Shown here: positions 9,062 through 19,247 of the stretch, one piece after another | Layout: every line of letters begins with the position of its first letter | Position numbering within the stretch: the stretch's first letter is position 1 | Assembly: GCA_028290305.1 (NCBI GenBank) | Contig: JAQGKC010000430.1 | Coordinates: forward strand, 1-53,357 | Direction of reading: 5' to 3' | Source of the DNA: Bradyrhizobium sp. | Lineage (GTDB): Bacteria; Pseudomonadota; Alphaproteobacteria; Rhizobiales; Xanthobacteraceae | Length of the DNA: 53,357 nt | Notes under the pieces: model-generated | The model's input: only the letters and a program-made list of their open reading frames with translations | Told to the model about the DNA's origin: nothing | The model's database searches: none | Made by a program: the position numbers and the translations under genes

Positions 9062-9327
9062 ATATCCCGACTGTTCCTCGATGCCATGCAGGACAGTGCA
9101 TGACTGAAAGGGATGGTAGCAAGGCCCGGGCCAGCGCGATATGCATTCGCAGGGAACATTTGCTAGGGATGATGAGGATGTTGCCCGAAAAAACGGCTAG
9201 CCTGTGCTTATTTCGGCGGCATGAGCCGGTGCTTCCGGGTAACTCCGATGTGCTGCTTGAGTGAAGGTATGCGGGCGCAATTTCCGGCTATTTTTGCCGA
9301 ACAGGTCTGAGACGGCGAGGAGAGGTC

Positions 9328-10068
9328 ATGAGCGATATTGTTACGGCGGGAATCCTGGTGATTGGCGATGAGATCCTGTCCGGGCGGACCAAGGACAAGA
9401 ACATCGGCTTTATCGCGGAATACCTGACCAATATCGGGATCGACCTCAAGGAGGTGCGCGTCGTCGCCGACGAGGAGCCCGAGATCATCGCGGCGTTGGA
9501 TGCGCTGCGCCATCGCTACACCTATGTCTTTACCACCGGCGGCATCGGGCCGACCCATGACGACATCACCGCCGACAGCGTCGCCAAGGCGTTCGGCGTC
9601 GGCATCGATCACCATCCGGAGGTGGTGGCCCGGTTTCGCGAACGCTTCCAGGGCGCGGGGGAACTGAACGAGGCGCGGCTGCGGATGGCGCGGATTCCCG
9701 ACGGCGCCGAACTGATCCAGAGCGCGACCATCCTCGCGCCCGGCTTCAAGATCGGCAATGTCATCGTGATGGCGGGTGTGCCGTCGATCATGCAGGCGAT
9801 GATGGACATTGTCGCGCCGAAGCTTAAGTCGGGAGTGCGGATGCTGTCGGAGACGGTTCGCGCCAATGCGCGGGAAGGCGACATCGGCGGTCCGCTGCGC
9901 GAAATCGCCCAAGCCCATCCCGACACGATGATCGGCAGTTACCCGTTTCAGGACGAAGACAAGAAGCCGAACACCAATCTGGTCGTCCGCTCGCGTGACC
10001 CGGAGAAGCTGAGTGCCGCGATGACGGCGGTAAAGGAGATGCTGGCGGGACTGAACGGGGTCCGGTAG
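9328..10068 (+). CDS. CinA-like molybdopterin-binding (MoaB/Mog) domain protein
   Basis: Protein of 246 residues holding a single MoCF-biosynthesis domain of the CinA / competence-damage type. It opens with GILVIGDEILSGRTKDKN and carries FTTGGIGPTHDDITADSVAKAF. It lacks the C-terminal amidase domain of full CinA, so deamidation of NMN is not expected. A GAGGAGAGG ribosome site precedes the ATG. It heads a short same-strand run with the thioesterase and Gpt genes. Confidence 0.88.
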   Translation: MSDIVTAGILVIGDEILSGRTKDKNIGFIAEYLTNIGIDLKEVRVVADEEPEIIAALDALRHRYTYVFTTGGIGPTHDDITADSVAKAFGVGIDHHPEVVARFRERFQGAGELNEARLRMARIPDGAELIQSATILAPGFKIGNVIVMAGVPSIMQAMMDIVAPKLKSGVRMLSETVRANAREGDIGGPLREIAQAHPDTMIGSYPFQDEDKKPNTNLVVRSRDPEKLSAAMTAVKEMLAGLNGVR

Positions 10069-10080
10069 CGGATCGGTCAT

Positions 10081-10524
10081 TTGAGGCAAAGCGAGAGCGG
10101 CGTCGTGGACAAGAATTCGTTCTTCTGGAAGATGGTCGACGGTCGGTTGCCGCCGCCGGCCTGCGCGAAGACGCTCGGCATCGAGTTTGCCGAGATCGAC
10201 GGCGAGCGCGGTACGGTCGAAGTCAAATTTGAGGCGAAACCGGACTTCCTGAATCCCGCTGGCAACGTGCAGGGCGGATTCCTCGCTGCGATGCTTGACG
10301 ACACGATGGGACCAGCGCTGACAGCGACGCTGGACGCCGGTGAATTCGCGCCGACGGTGAACCTAAACGTGCAGTTTCACCGGCCGGCCAAGGTCGGATC
10401 GTTGAAAGGCATTGGTCGCGTGGTGCTGCGCGGCAAGGAAGTTTGTCAGTTGAGCGGCGAATTGTTTCAGAACGACAAGATCGTCGCGACCGCGACGGCC
10501 ACGGCAATCATTCGCAAGATGTAG
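10081..10524 (+). CDS. PaaI-family hotdog thioesterase
   Basis: Hotdog-fold protein of about 140 residues with the family core NPAGNVQGGFLAAMLDDTMG, the Asn/Gly/Asp arrangement used by PaaI-like acyl-CoA thioesterases, followed by FHRPAKVG and a hydrophobic C-terminal strand. The start is uncertain: TTG at 10081 or GTG at 10105 (VDKNSFFWKM). It sits 12 bases after the CinA-like stop and 9 bases before gpt, so the three genes are probably co-transcribed. The acyl substrate is unknown. Confidence 0.85.
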   Translation: MRQSESGVVDKNSFFWKMVDGRLPPPACAKTLGIEFAEIDGERGTVEVKFEAKPDFLNPAGNVQGGFLAAMLDDTMGPALTATLDAGEFAPTVNLNVQFHRPAKVGSLKGIGRVVLRGKEVCQLSGELFQNDKIVATATATAIIRKM

Positions 10525-10533
10525 GAGAGGCTT

Positions 10534-11061
10534 ATGGCGGGGGAAATTCCGGAACTGAGCGCGCAGGAGCGGGCGGGCAAAGCTTTTCCAGTCTCATGGG
10601 ACCAGTTTCATCGCGATTGCCGCGCGCTGACCTGGCGGCTCAACGAAGTCGGTCCGTTTCATGCGGTTATCGCGATCACCCGAGGCGGGCTGGTGCCGGC
10701 GGCGATCGTCGCGCGCGAACTCGGCGTTCGCATCATCGATACCGTGTGCATCGCCAGTTACGATCACACCAAGCAGGGCGATCTGAAGATTCTGAAAAGC
10801 ATTTCGGATGACACTGCGAAACTCGGCGGCGGGACCGGCAAGGGGTTGCTGATCGTCGACGATCTCGTCGACACCGGCAAGACCGGGCGGCTGGTGCGCG
10901 AGATGCTCCCCGACGCGCATTTCGCAACGGTGTATGCAAAACCAATGGGCCGGCCGCTGGTCAACACTTTTATTACCGAGGTATCGCAGGACACCTGGAT
11001 TTTCTTTCCATGGGATACCGCGCTCTCGTTCCAGCCACCGATCCGCGACGGCGCGGCGTGA
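10534..11061 (+). CDS. gpt: xanthine-guanine phosphoribosyltransferase
   Basis: Purine salvage enzyme of 175 residues. It transfers ribose-5-phosphate from PRPP to xanthine or guanine to give XMP or GMP. The PRPP loop is seen as [14 protein letters not shown], the [19 protein letters not shown] loop lies upstream, and WIFFPWD near the end is typical of the Gpt base-binding region. A GGAGAGG ribosome site is just upstream. Followed by a clustered palindromic repeat. Confidence 0.93.
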   Translation: MAGEIPELSAQERAGKAFPVSWDQFHRDCRALTWRLNEVGPFHAVIAITRGGLVPAAIVARELGVRIIDTVCIASYDHTKQGDLKILKSISDDTAKLGGGTGKGLLIVDDLVDTGKTGRLVREMLPDAHFATVYAKPMGRPLVNTFITEVSQDTWIFFPWDTALSFQPPIRDGAA

Positions 11062-11072
11062 TGAAATTTTTT

Positions 11073-11220
11073 CTCACCTCGCCCCGCTTGCGGGGAGAGG
11101 TCGGCGCGTAGCGCCGGGTGAGGGGGCGTCTCCACGAGTCGAGCTTGTGCTTGCACGGGCTGTACCCCCCTCACCCCAGCCCTCACCCCAGCCCTCTCCC
11201 CGCAAGCGGGGCGAGGGAGC
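11073..11220. repeat. palindromic repeat of the 'cctctccccgcaagcgggg' type
   Basis: Left arm cacctcgccccgcttgcggg and right arm cccgcaagcggggcgaggg form a long inverted repeat. A tandem 'ctcaccccagcc' duplication sits at 11170-11192. A short relative is at 13837-13860. Confidence 0.75.
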
Positions 11221-11271
11221 GGTCCTCGTTGTTGCGTCGCCTTTCATCGCTAACAGCAAGTGGTTAGTCGA

Positions 11272-11889
11272 ATGCCGCTGCAAAACCGCGTCACGCCTAC
11301 CGGTGAGATTATTTCCACCCCGCATCGCGGACTATTCACCGGCAACCGCGGCATCATTCACGATCCCGCAACGAAAACCCTGCTGACGCGGCGCTGGGCC
11401 AGCAAGGCCTGGATCACCTGCGTCTGCGAATTCAAGGGGCGCCGGCGCGAGGTGATGGGCGGCGGCAGCTGGACCGAACTGTTCTTTCTCGACGAGGCGA
11501 CCAGTTTTGCGGCGGGACATCGCCCGTGCTTCTTCTGTCGCCGCGACGACGCCGTCAGGTTTCGCGCCGCGTGGGAAGAAGGCAATGGCATCACGAATTT
11601 GCGCGCGCCGGAGATCGACGCGGTGCTGCACCGCGAGCGGCTCGCAAGCGGCAAGAAGCAGTTGCATGCGCTGCCAATGCCTTTGGAAGAATTGCCCGAC
11701 GGCGCGATGGTGCAGGAAGGAACGGAGAGCTACCTGCTCGCGCGGGGCCGAGCGTGGCTGTGGTCGCCGGCCGGCTATCGCGAGACGTTGAATGCCATCA
11801 AGGACGCCATGCTGCTGACCCCGCCCTCGACGCTGCGCGCGTTACGCGCGGGATATCGGCCGGTGCTGCATCCGAGCGCGATGGGGTGA
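11272..11889 (+). CDS. conserved hypothetical protein with a CxxC pair
   Basis: About 205 residues from the ATG at 11272 (the frame is open from a GTG at 11260). No family is recognised with certainty. Visible features are an N-terminal TGNRGIIHDPATKTLL segment, a GHRPCFFCRRDDA block whose two cysteines could bind a metal or be redox active, and a basic C-terminal region. Length and codon use are those of a real gene. No hydrophobic signal or membrane segment is seen, so it should be cytosolic. Confidence 0.75.
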   Translation: MPLQNRVTPTGEIISTPHRGLFTGNRGIIHDPATKTLLTRRWASKAWITCVCEFKGRRREVMGGGSWTELFFLDEATSFAAGHRPCFFCRRDDAVRFRAAWEEGNGITNLRAPEIDAVLHRERLASGKKQLHALPMPLEELPDGAMVQEGTESYLLARGRAWLWSPAGYRETLNAIKDAMLLTPPSTLRALRAGYRPVLHPSAMG

Positions 11890-11901
11890 CGGCGTACGCG
11901 C

Positions 11902-11979
11902 CGTCATTCCGGGGCGCGCGCTAGCGCGAACCCGGAATCTCGAGATTCCGGGTCTGCGCTTCGCGCATCCCGGAATGAC
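11902..11979. repeat. interspersed palindromic repeat, 'cgtcattccggg' type
   Basis: cgtcattccgggg... / ...cccggaatgac with inner gcgcgctagcgcg and cggaatctcgagattccg palindromes. It lies between convergent genes. Confidence 0.8.
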
Positions 11980-11986
11980 AGCGTTT

Positions 11987-13009
11987 TTAGCCCAACTTCT
12001 GTCGCGCCAACTTGGCGCCGGCGCCGAGCGCCATCAGTTTTGCCTCGGCGATATCGCGATGCATCGGCGCCATGCCGCAATTGGTGGTCGCGACGATGTT
12101 GCTCTTCGGCACGAATTTCGAGACGTCGTCGATCACCTTGGCGACATCCTCCGCGGTCTCTACGGTATCGCTGGCGACGTCGATCGCGCCGGCCTGAACG
12201 ACCTTGCCGGTGAGCAGGCCGAGCAGTTCCAGCGGCACCCGCGAGTTGCGGCATTCGATGGCGACCTGCTGGATCGGGCTTTTGGCGATCGCCGGAAAGA
12301 TATCCTCATATTGCCGCCACTCGCTGCCCAGCGTCTCTTTCCAGTCGGTATTGGCCTTGATGCCGTAGCCGTAGCAGATATGCACAGCGGTGGCGCAGGT
12401 CAGCCCTTCGGCGGCGCGCTCCAGCGCCTTGATGCCCCAGTCGCTGACTTCGTCCATGTAGACATTGAAGGCGGGCTCGTCGAACTGGATGACGTCGACG
12501 CCGTCGGCCTGCAACGCCTTGGCTTCCTCGTTGAGCAGTTCGGCAAAAGCGAACGCCATCTTCACGCGGTCGCCGTAGTATTTGTCGGCGATGGTGTCGA
12601 TGATGGTCATCGGGCCGGGCAGGGTGAATTTCAGCTTGCGCGTGGTATGGCTGCGGGCGACGCGCGCCTCGTCGGCATGGACGCGGCCTTTGAGGCGCAG
12701 CGGCGCCACCACCTGCGGCACCATCGCCTTGTAGCGGTCGTTGCGGATTCCCATCTCGACCTTGTGGGCGAAATCGATGCCCTCGATGTTCTCCAGAAAG
12801 CCGTGGACGAAGTGCTGGCGCGCCTGCTCGCCCTCGGTGACGATGTCGACCCCGGCATCTTCCTGCAGCTTCACCGCGAGCATGGTGGCGTCGCGCTTGG
12901 CGCGCGCCAGCTCGGCGCCCTTGGATTTCCAGGGCGCCCATAGCGTGTTGGGTTCGGCCAGCCATTCCGGCTTCGGCAGCGAGCCGGCGATCGTGGTTGG
13001 AAACAGCAT
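11987..13009 (-). CDS. single-domain cobalamin-independent methionine synthase-type protein (MetE C-terminal family)
   Basis: Protein of 340 residues, about half the size of full MetE, consisting only of the catalytic C-terminal type barrel. The expected zinc ligands are His210 and Cys212 in VHICYGYG, Glu252 in AIECRN and Cys311 in TNCGM. It opens with TTIAGSLPKPEWL, the usual start of this group. It would transfer a methyl group to a thiol such as homocysteine. The methyl donor is not evident, because the N-terminal folate-binding half is missing. Monocistronic and divergent from the GST gene. Confidence 0.88.
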   Translation of the reverse strand: MLFPTTIAGSLPKPEWLAEPNTLWAPWKSKGAELARAKRDATMLAVKLQEDAGVDIVTEGEQARQHFVHGFLENIEGIDFAHKVEMGIRNDRYKAMVPQVVAPLRLKGRVHADEARVARSHTTRKLKFTLPGPMTIIDTIADKYYGDRVKMAFAFAELLNEEAKALQADGVDVIQFDEPAFNVYMDEVSDWGIKALERAAEGLTCATAVHICYGYGIKANTDWKETLGSEWRQYEDIFPAIAKSPIQQVAIECRNSRVPLELLGLLTGKVVQAGAIDVASDTVETAEDVAKVIDDVSKFVPKSNIVATTNCGMAPMHRDIAEAKLMALGAGAKLARQKLG

Positions 13010-13140
13010 TTGGGCCTCCCGGTCGGTTCTGTTGAGCGCCTGTGTGCCATGTTCGGCATGCGTCCCACAAGACCACAGCGGCGCTGGAACAGGCTATCGC
13101 CGCAGGCTAGGATGGCGGCAGCCTCCTTCAGGACCATCGC

Positions 13141-13836
13141 ATGATCGACCTGCATTACGCGCCGACGCCGAACGGCTGGAAAATCTCGATCATGCTGGAG
13201 GAACTCCGCCTTCCCTATACGGTCATTCCCTTCAACATCCGCGCTGGTGACCAATTCAAGCCGGAATTTCTGGCGATCAGCCCGAACAATCGAATTCCGG
13301 CGATCGTCGATCATGCCCCCGCCGATGGCGGCGGCCCGTTTTCGGTGTTCGAGACCGGCGCGATCCTGATTTATCTGGCCGACAAGACCGGCCGCTTTCT
13401 CCCCAAGGAGACGCGGGCGCGGTCCAATGTCATGCAGTGGCTGATGTGGCAGATGAGTGGTCTTGGTCCGATGCTCGGCCAGCACGGGCATTTCGCACTC
13501 TATGCCCAGGAAAAGATCCCCTATGCCATCGAGCGCTATCGCGACGAGGCGGCCCGGCTCTATCGCGTGCTCGACACGCAACTGGGCAAGACCGGAAGCT
13601 ACGTCGCGGGCAACTATTCGATTGCCGACATCGCCTGCTTTCCCTGGACCATGACGCACAAGGCGCAGGGCTTTACGCTCGATGATTATCCGAACATCAA
13701 GCGCTGGTATGCGGAAGTCCGCGCGCGGCCTCAGGTGCAGGCGGGACTGGCGATCGGCAAGTTCGTGAAGGAGCCGTTCGATGACGAGACGCGCAAGAAC
13801 ATGTTCGGGCAGGCCGCGAAGGAGATGAGGTCTTAA
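13141..13836 (+). CDS. glutathione S-transferase family protein (YfcG-like)
   Basis: Protein of 231 residues with an N-terminal thioredoxin-like domain (LHYAPTPNGWKISIMLEE, SPNNRIPAIVDH, FETGAILIYLADK) and an all-helical C-terminal domain. The Asn and Thr in this N-terminal loop resemble the YfcG/Nu group, which has disulfide-bond reductase activity. A short hairpin follows the stop and then a DsbA-like isomerase gene on the same strand. Confidence 0.9.
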   Translation: MIDLHYAPTPNGWKISIMLEELRLPYTVIPFNIRAGDQFKPEFLAISPNNRIPAIVDHAPADGGGPFSVFETGAILIYLADKTGRFLPKETRARSNVMQWLMWQMSGLGPMLGQHGHFALYAQEKIPYAIERYRDEAARLYRVLDTQLGKTGSYVAGNYSIADIACFPWTMTHKAQGFTLDDYPNIKRWYAEVRARPQVQAGLAIGKFVKEPFDDETRKNMFGQAAKEMRS

Positions 13837-13860
13837 CCTCTCCCCGCAAGCAGGGAGAGG
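13837..13860 (+). terminator. hairpin after the GST gene
   Basis: cctctccc and gggagagg form a perfect 8-base stem around an 8-base loop directly after the GST stop codon. No U-run follows, so it may be a remnant of the palindromic repeat at 11073 rather than a true terminator. Confidence 0.4.
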
Positions 13861-13905
13861 GAGCAAGAAAGAAAAGTTGCGCACAACAAAATAAAAGGAA
13901 ACGCC

Positions 13906-14526
13906 ATGATCGAGTTCTTCTTCGACTGCTCCAGTCCCTGGACTTATCTCGCCTTCCACAACATCCAGCCGTTGGCGAAGGAATTCGGCGCCGAGATTTT
14001 GTGGCGGCCGATTTTAGTGGGCGGCATCTTCAACACCATCAATCTGAGCGTCTATGCCTCGCGCGAACAGCCGGTGCAGGCCAAGGTGGATTACCAGAAG
14101 AAAGATATGGCGGACTGGGCGCGCTCGGCGGGGCTCACGATCAAGATGCGGCCGACAGTGTTTCCGGTGAACAGCGTCAAGGCGATGCGCGGCTGCGTCT
14201 GGCTGGGCAAGCAGATGGTGCCGTTCGCACGCGCAGTGTTTGAAACCTATTGGGGCGAGGACAAGGACATTTCGCAGGATGCCGTGCTGGCGGAAGTCTG
14301 CCAACGCGTCGGCGTCGATCCAACGAAATTCTTTGCGGGCATCGGCGAGCAGGCGATCAAGGATCAGCTCAAGGCCAACACCGATGAAGTGATGGCGCGC
14401 GGCGGCTTCGGTTCGCCGACTATCTTCATCGACAAGACCGACATGTATTTCGGCAACGACCGGATGCCGCTGATCCGCGAAGCGTTGCAACGCCGCAGGA
14501 CGAACGCGGCGTCGAGCGCGGCCTGA
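13906..14526 (+). CDS. 2-hydroxychromene-2-carboxylate isomerase-like DsbA-fold protein
   Basis: Protein of 206 residues of the kappa-GST / HCCA isomerase family. It opens with MIEFFFDCSSPWTYLAFHNI, where the Ser-Pro-Trp segment replaces the DsbA CxxC, and has the mid-protein PTVFPVNSVKAMRG and the C-terminal GSPTIFIDKTDMYFGNDRM cis-Pro and substrate region. It catalyses glutathione-dependent isomerisation in aromatic degradation in characterised members. Its stop overlaps the ATG of the next gene by one base (TGATG), indicating translational coupling. Confidence 0.9.
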   Translation: MIEFFFDCSSPWTYLAFHNIQPLAKEFGAEILWRPILVGGIFNTINLSVYASREQPVQAKVDYQKKDMADWARSAGLTIKMRPTVFPVNSVKAMRGCVWLGKQMVPFARAVFETYWGEDKDISQDAVLAEVCQRVGVDPTKFFAGIGEQAIKDQLKANTDEVMARGGFGSPTIFIDKTDMYFGNDRMPLIREALQRRRTNAASSAA

Positions 14527-15503
14527 TGCCGAAGGCGGTCGTCTGCCGCGAACTCGGGCCGCCCGAGAGTTTGCGTCTCGAAACGTTTGTCTCTGCGCCA
14601 CTGGCGCCGGGACAGGTTCGCGTTGCCATTCACGCCGCCGGGATCAACTTTCCCGACATATTGATGGCGGCGGGCGAATATCAGCTCAAGCCGCCTTTGC
14701 CATTCACGCCCGGGGTGGAAGCGGCGGGCGACGTGATCGAAGTGGACGGCGCTGCGAGCGGCGTCGCCGTCGGCGACAAGGTCATTCTCAAGCTGCGGCA
14801 TGGGGCGTATGCCGATGAGGCTGTCGTGATGCCGTCGCAACTCACGCCATTGCCGTCGACCTTCGATTATGCCGAGGGTGCGACTTTTCTCGCCGCCCAC
14901 GGCACCGCGTATCACGCGCTGATCGATCGCGGTCAGCTTCAGCCGGGCGAAATGCTGCTGGTGCATGGCGCCGGCGGCGGCGTCGGGCTTGCCGCGGTCG
15001 AGATCGGCAAGATGCTCGGCGCCACCGTGATCGCGGCGGCGTCGTCGGAGGAAAAACTCGCCGTCGCGCAGGAGCGTGGCGCCAATCACCTCGTGCTGTA
15101 TGGCCGCGAACCTTTCCGCGACGCCGTCAAGCGTATCACGGAAGGGCGCGGCGCCGATGTGGTGTTCGATCCCGTCGGCGGCGAGATCTTCGAGAACAGC
15201 CTGCGCTGCATCGCCTGGGGCGCGCGCATCCTCGTGATCGGCTTCACCGGCGGCATCGGGCTTGCCCGCACCAATCTGCTGCTGATCAAAGGCGCCAGCG
15301 TGCTCGGCGTCCGCGCCGGTGAAGCCGTGCGGAAAAATCCGGCGCTTGGAGAGGCGCGGATCAAGGCGTTATCGGAGTGGGCGGAAGCGGGAAAAATCCG
15401 GCCGAACATCTCGCATCGGCTGCCGCTCGAGGATTACGCGCAAGCGATGCGGCTGTTGATGGATCGTAAGGCGATCGGGCGCGTGGCGCTGATGACGCGC
15501 TAA
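14526..15503 (+). CDS. NADPH:quinone oxidoreductase (MDR family)
   Basis: Zinc-free medium-chain reductase of 325 residues. It has the GroES-like N-terminal half (HAAGINFPDILMAAGEYQ, PFTPGVEAAGDV) and the Rossmann half with LLVHGAGGGVGLAAVEIGK. The C-terminal EWAEAGKIRPNISHRLPLEDYAQAM is typical of quinone/alkenal reductases. It is translationally coupled to the preceding isomerase gene, suggesting a shared role in detoxifying or degrading aromatic or carbonyl compounds. Confidence 0.9.
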   Translation: MPKAVVCRELGPPESLRLETFVSAPLAPGQVRVAIHAAGINFPDILMAAGEYQLKPPLPFTPGVEAAGDVIEVDGAASGVAVGDKVILKLRHGAYADEAVVMPSQLTPLPSTFDYAEGATFLAAHGTAYHALIDRGQLQPGEMLLVHGAGGGVGLAAVEIGKMLGATVIAAASSEEKLAVAQERGANHLVLYGREPFRDAVKRITEGRGADVVFDPVGGEIFENSLRCIAWGARILVIGFTGGIGLARTNLLLIKGASVLGVRAGEAVRKNPALGEARIKALSEWAEAGKIRPNISHRLPLEDYAQAMRLLMDRKAIGRVALMTR

Positions 15504-15515
15504 ATCTCTGCGACC

Positions 15516-15605
15516 CGTCATGGCCGGGCTCGTCCCGGCCATCCACGTCTTTAGAGCCTCACATCAAGAAAGACGTGGATGCCCGGCACGAGGCCGGGCA
15601 TGACG
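15516..15605. repeat. interspersed palindromic repeat, 'cgtcatggccggg' type
   Basis: Nearly perfect inverted repeat cgtcatggccgggctcgtcc... / ...gccgggcatgacg with inner ccacgtctt / aagacgtgg arms. It separates convergent genes. Confidence 0.8.
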
Positions 15606-15621
15606 AAACATAAGACGGCCC

Positions 15622-16512
<891 letters not shown>

Positions 16513-16553
16513 GGGGGTTTCCTCTGTTTTGTTGGTTTTTATGATCTTATAAC

Positions 16554-16648
16554 TTGTCATTCCGGGGCGCGAGCGAGCCCGGAATCCATAACCACGACAG
16601 GGAGTATGGAGTCCGGGCCAGCGCCAAGAGGCGCATCCCGGAATGACG
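16554..16648. repeat. interspersed palindromic repeat, 'cgtcattccggg' type
   Basis: gtcattccggggcgcg... / ...catcccggaatgacg between the amidase stop and the crotonase start. It belongs to the same family as the copies at 5502 and 11902. Confidence 0.75.
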
Positions 16649-16655
16649 AAAGATG

Positions 16656-18077
16656 TTATTTTGCTGGCGGCTTCGGCCACGGCTTCTGTGGGCCGCGCAG
16701 GCCCTCGAACGCCTTGGCCATTGCGAGCACGCCGAGATCGTCGAAGCGGCGGCCGATGATCTGCACGCCGATCGGAAAACCTTTTTTGTCATAACCACCG
16801 TTGATCGAGGCGGCCGGATTTTCCGACATATTCCACGGCACGGTGTAGCAGATATGCTCGAACGGCTTGTCGGGATCGTTGATCGGCGACGCCAGTTCGG
16901 CTGCGAAATTCACCACCGGCGACACCGGCGAAATCACGTAGTCGATATCGGTGAACAGTTTTGCCGCCGCCGCGCGGATCGCCATGGTGGCGTTGAAGCC
17001 TCTGACGACGTCGACGCCTGACAGCCTGGCGCCGGCTTCCGCCCATTTATAAATATAGGGGAGGGTCTTGCTGCGTTCGCTCTCGGTGAGCTTCGAAAGA
17101 TCGTCCCACATCCGCGCGCGCCAGAAATTGTCGAGGCCCTGGAGCATCTCGCGCGTCAGCACATCAGGCACTTCGGTGACGGTGGCGCCGGCAGCCTCAA
17201 ATGCGCGCGCGGCTTTGACAACCACATCGCGTACATCCTGCTCAAGCGCCTGCCCGACGCCGAGGTCGAGCATCAGGCCGATGCGCTGTTTGCGCGGCGA
17301 TTTATCGAGCGCCTTCCAGTTGATGTCGTGAGCGGGCAGGCTCATGCCGTCGCGACGGTCAGGTTTTGACAACACCGCCATCATCAGCGCGGCATCATCG
17401 GCGGTACGGGTCATCGGTCCGGCAACACGGCCGACGTAAGGTGGATCGATCGGAATTCGCCCCAGGCTGGGCTTTAGCGCCACAAGACCGCACCAGCAGG
17501 CCGGCAGCCGCACCGAGCCGCCGATGTCGGTGCCGAGATGCAGCGGGCCGTAACCGGCCGCGCCCGCGGCACCGGCGCCGGCGCTGGAGCCACCAGGATT
17601 TTTGCTGAGGTCCCAGGGATTGCGTGTGAGGCGATGAAAGCTCGACAGGCCCGACGACAGCATGCCGTAATCCGGTATCGTGGTCTTGGAGAAAATCACC
17701 GCGCCTGCCTCACGCAACCGCGCTGCCGGCGGTGCATCCAGGGTTGCCGGCACGAGCTTGGTGGTGGCAGCTCCGAGCGGCACCGGCACGCCCTTGGTGG
17801 CGATGTTTTCCTTGATCGTCACGGGGACGCCATCCAGCGTGCCCATCGGCTCGCCGTTCTGCCAGCGTTCGGTCGAGGTTTTCGCAACCGCCCGCGCGCC
17901 ATCCGGATCGAATGCGTAGAGCGCCTTGATGTGCGGCTCCCACAGCGCGACATGCGCCAATATGTCCTCCAGCACTTCGGAGGGCGAAAATTGCTTGGCG
18001 CGAAAGCCCGCAATCAGGTCGACGGCGCTGAGATCGTGCAGCGGCGTGACAGCTTCTTCCGATGCTTCATTATGCAT
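16656..18077 (-). CDS. amidase (amidase-signature family)
   Basis: About 473 residues with the complete Ser-cisSer-Lys machinery: Lys in PVTIKENIATKG, cis-Ser in NPGGSSAGAG and the nucleophilic Ser in GTDIGGSVRLPA. It hydrolyses a carboxamide to acid plus ammonia or amine. The ATG at 18077 has AGGTG upstream and overlaps the end of the M20 hydrolase by 8 bases, so the two are translationally coupled; a GTG start at 18083 is also possible. It is the last gene of the minus-strand peptide/amide locus. Confidence 0.92.
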   Translation of the reverse strand: MHNEASEEAVTPLHDLSAVDLIAGFRAKQFSPSEVLEDILAHVALWEPHIKALYAFDPDGARAVAKTSTERWQNGEPMGTLDGVPVTIKENIATKGVPVPLGAATTKLVPATLDAPPAARLREAGAVIFSKTTIPDYGMLSSGLSSFHRLTRNPWDLSKNPGGSSAGAGAAGAAGYGPLHLGTDIGGSVRLPACWCGLVALKPSLGRIPIDPPYVGRVAGPMTRTADDAALMMAVLSKPDRRDGMSLPAHDINWKALDKSPRKQRIGLMLDLGVGQALEQDVRDVVVKAARAFEAAGATVTEVPDVLTREMLQGLDNFWRARMWDDLSKLTESERSKTLPYIYKWAEAGARLSGVDVVRGFNATMAIRAAAAKLFTDIDYVISPVSPVVNFAAELASPINDPDKPFEHICYTVPWNMSENPAASINGGYDKKGFPIGVQIIGRRFDDLGVLAMAKAFEGLRGPQKPWPKPPAK

Positions 18078-19242
18078 GGGCACCTACCGGCAACCGGGCC
18101 TCAATAATGCGCGCGAACATGCTGGCGCCGATCGGCAGGATCTTGTCGTCGAGGACATAGCCGGGATTGTGCACCGGCACCGAGCCTTCGTGACCGACCC
18201 AGAAATAGGCGCCGGGCACCGCGTGCAGCATGTCGGCGAAGTCTTCACTGCCCATCTTCGGTTGCGACCGGGTGATGACCTTGGCGGGATCGACCACCGT
18301 GCGGGCGACTTCCGCGACCACTTTGGACTGTTCTTCCTGGTTCACCAGCACGCTGAAGATGTCGCGGATATCGACTTTTATCTCGACCTGGAACGCGCTG
18401 GCGATGCCGGCGCAAAGCGCGCGCATCCGCTCGCGGATCAGCGCGCGCACCTCGTCGGAAAAGGCGCGGACCGTGCCACAGAGCTTTGCCTCGCCGGGGA
18501 TCACGTTGTAGGCGGAGCCGGCGTGAATCTGGGTGATCGACAGCACCGCCGCTTCAGTCGGGCTGACATTGCGGCTGACGATGGTCTGCAGCGCCTGACC
18601 GAGCGTCATCGCGATGACCACCGGGTCTTTGGAGCGTTCGGGCATCGCGCCATGCGCGCCATAACCATTGATGGTGATGTCGAAGAAATCTGCGCCGGCC
18701 ATGGCTGGTCCCGGCAGGATCGCAAGCTCGCCATGGTTCAGGTCGGGTGCGTTGTGCAGCCCGTAAATCTCGTCGCAGGGAAATTTCTCGAACAACCCGT
18801 CCTTGATCATCGCGCGCGCGCCGCCGAGGCCTTCTTCGGCCGGCTGAAAGATGAAATGCACGGTGCCATGGAAATTTTTGGTCTCCGCGAGGTAACGCGC
18901 GGTGCCGAGCAGCATGGTGGTGTGGCCGTCATGGCCGCAGCCGTGGAAGCGGCCGGGAATCGTCGAACGCCATTTCAGATTGGTATTCTCTTCCATCGGC
19001 AACGCGTCCATATCGGCGCGCAGGCCGATGCGCTTGCCGCCGCCGCCTTTGCCCTTGAGCACGCCGACCACGCCGGTGCCGCCGAGGCCGCGATGCACCT
19101 CGATGCCCCATTGCGTCAGCTTGTCGGCAACGATCCCGGAGGTGCGGACTTCCTCAAAGCCGATCTCGGGATGCGCGTGCAGATCCCGGCGGATCGCGGT
19201 GAGTTCGTCGGCAAAGCCTTCGATGCGGTCGATGTTGGGCAT
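18070..19242 (-). CDS. M20 family amidohydrolase (hippurate hydrolase-like)
   Basis: Protein of 390 residues with M20D features: HAHPEIGFEE, the metal ligand motif CGHDGHTTMLLGTARYL, FQPAEEGLGGARAMI and the C-terminal SEDFADMLHAVPGAYFWVG. It hydrolyses N-acyl amino acids or aminoacyl conjugates using two metal ions. The frame extends to 19344, but the ATG at 19242 lies 5 bases after the M81 gene stop and gives the usual family N terminus, so I chose it. Confidence 0.92.
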   Translation of the reverse strand: MPNIDRIEGFADELTAIRRDLHAHPEIGFEEVRTSGIVADKLTQWGIEVHRGLGGTGVVGVLKGKGGGGKRIGLRADMDALPMEENTNLKWRSTIPGRFHGCGHDGHTTMLLGTARYLAETKNFHGTVHFIFQPAEEGLGGARAMIKDGLFEKFPCDEIYGLHNAPDLNHGELAILPGPAMAGADFFDITINGYGAHGAMPERSKDPVVIAMTLGQALQTIVSRNVSPTEAAVLSITQIHAGSAYNVIPGEAKLCGTVRAFSDEVRALIRERMRALCAGIASAFQVEIKVDIRDIFSVLVNQEEQSKVVAEVARTVVDPAKVITRSQPKMGSEDFADMLHAVPGAYFWVGHEGSVPVHNPGYVLDDKILPIGASMFARIIEARLPVGAHA

Positions 19243-19247
19243 GTCTG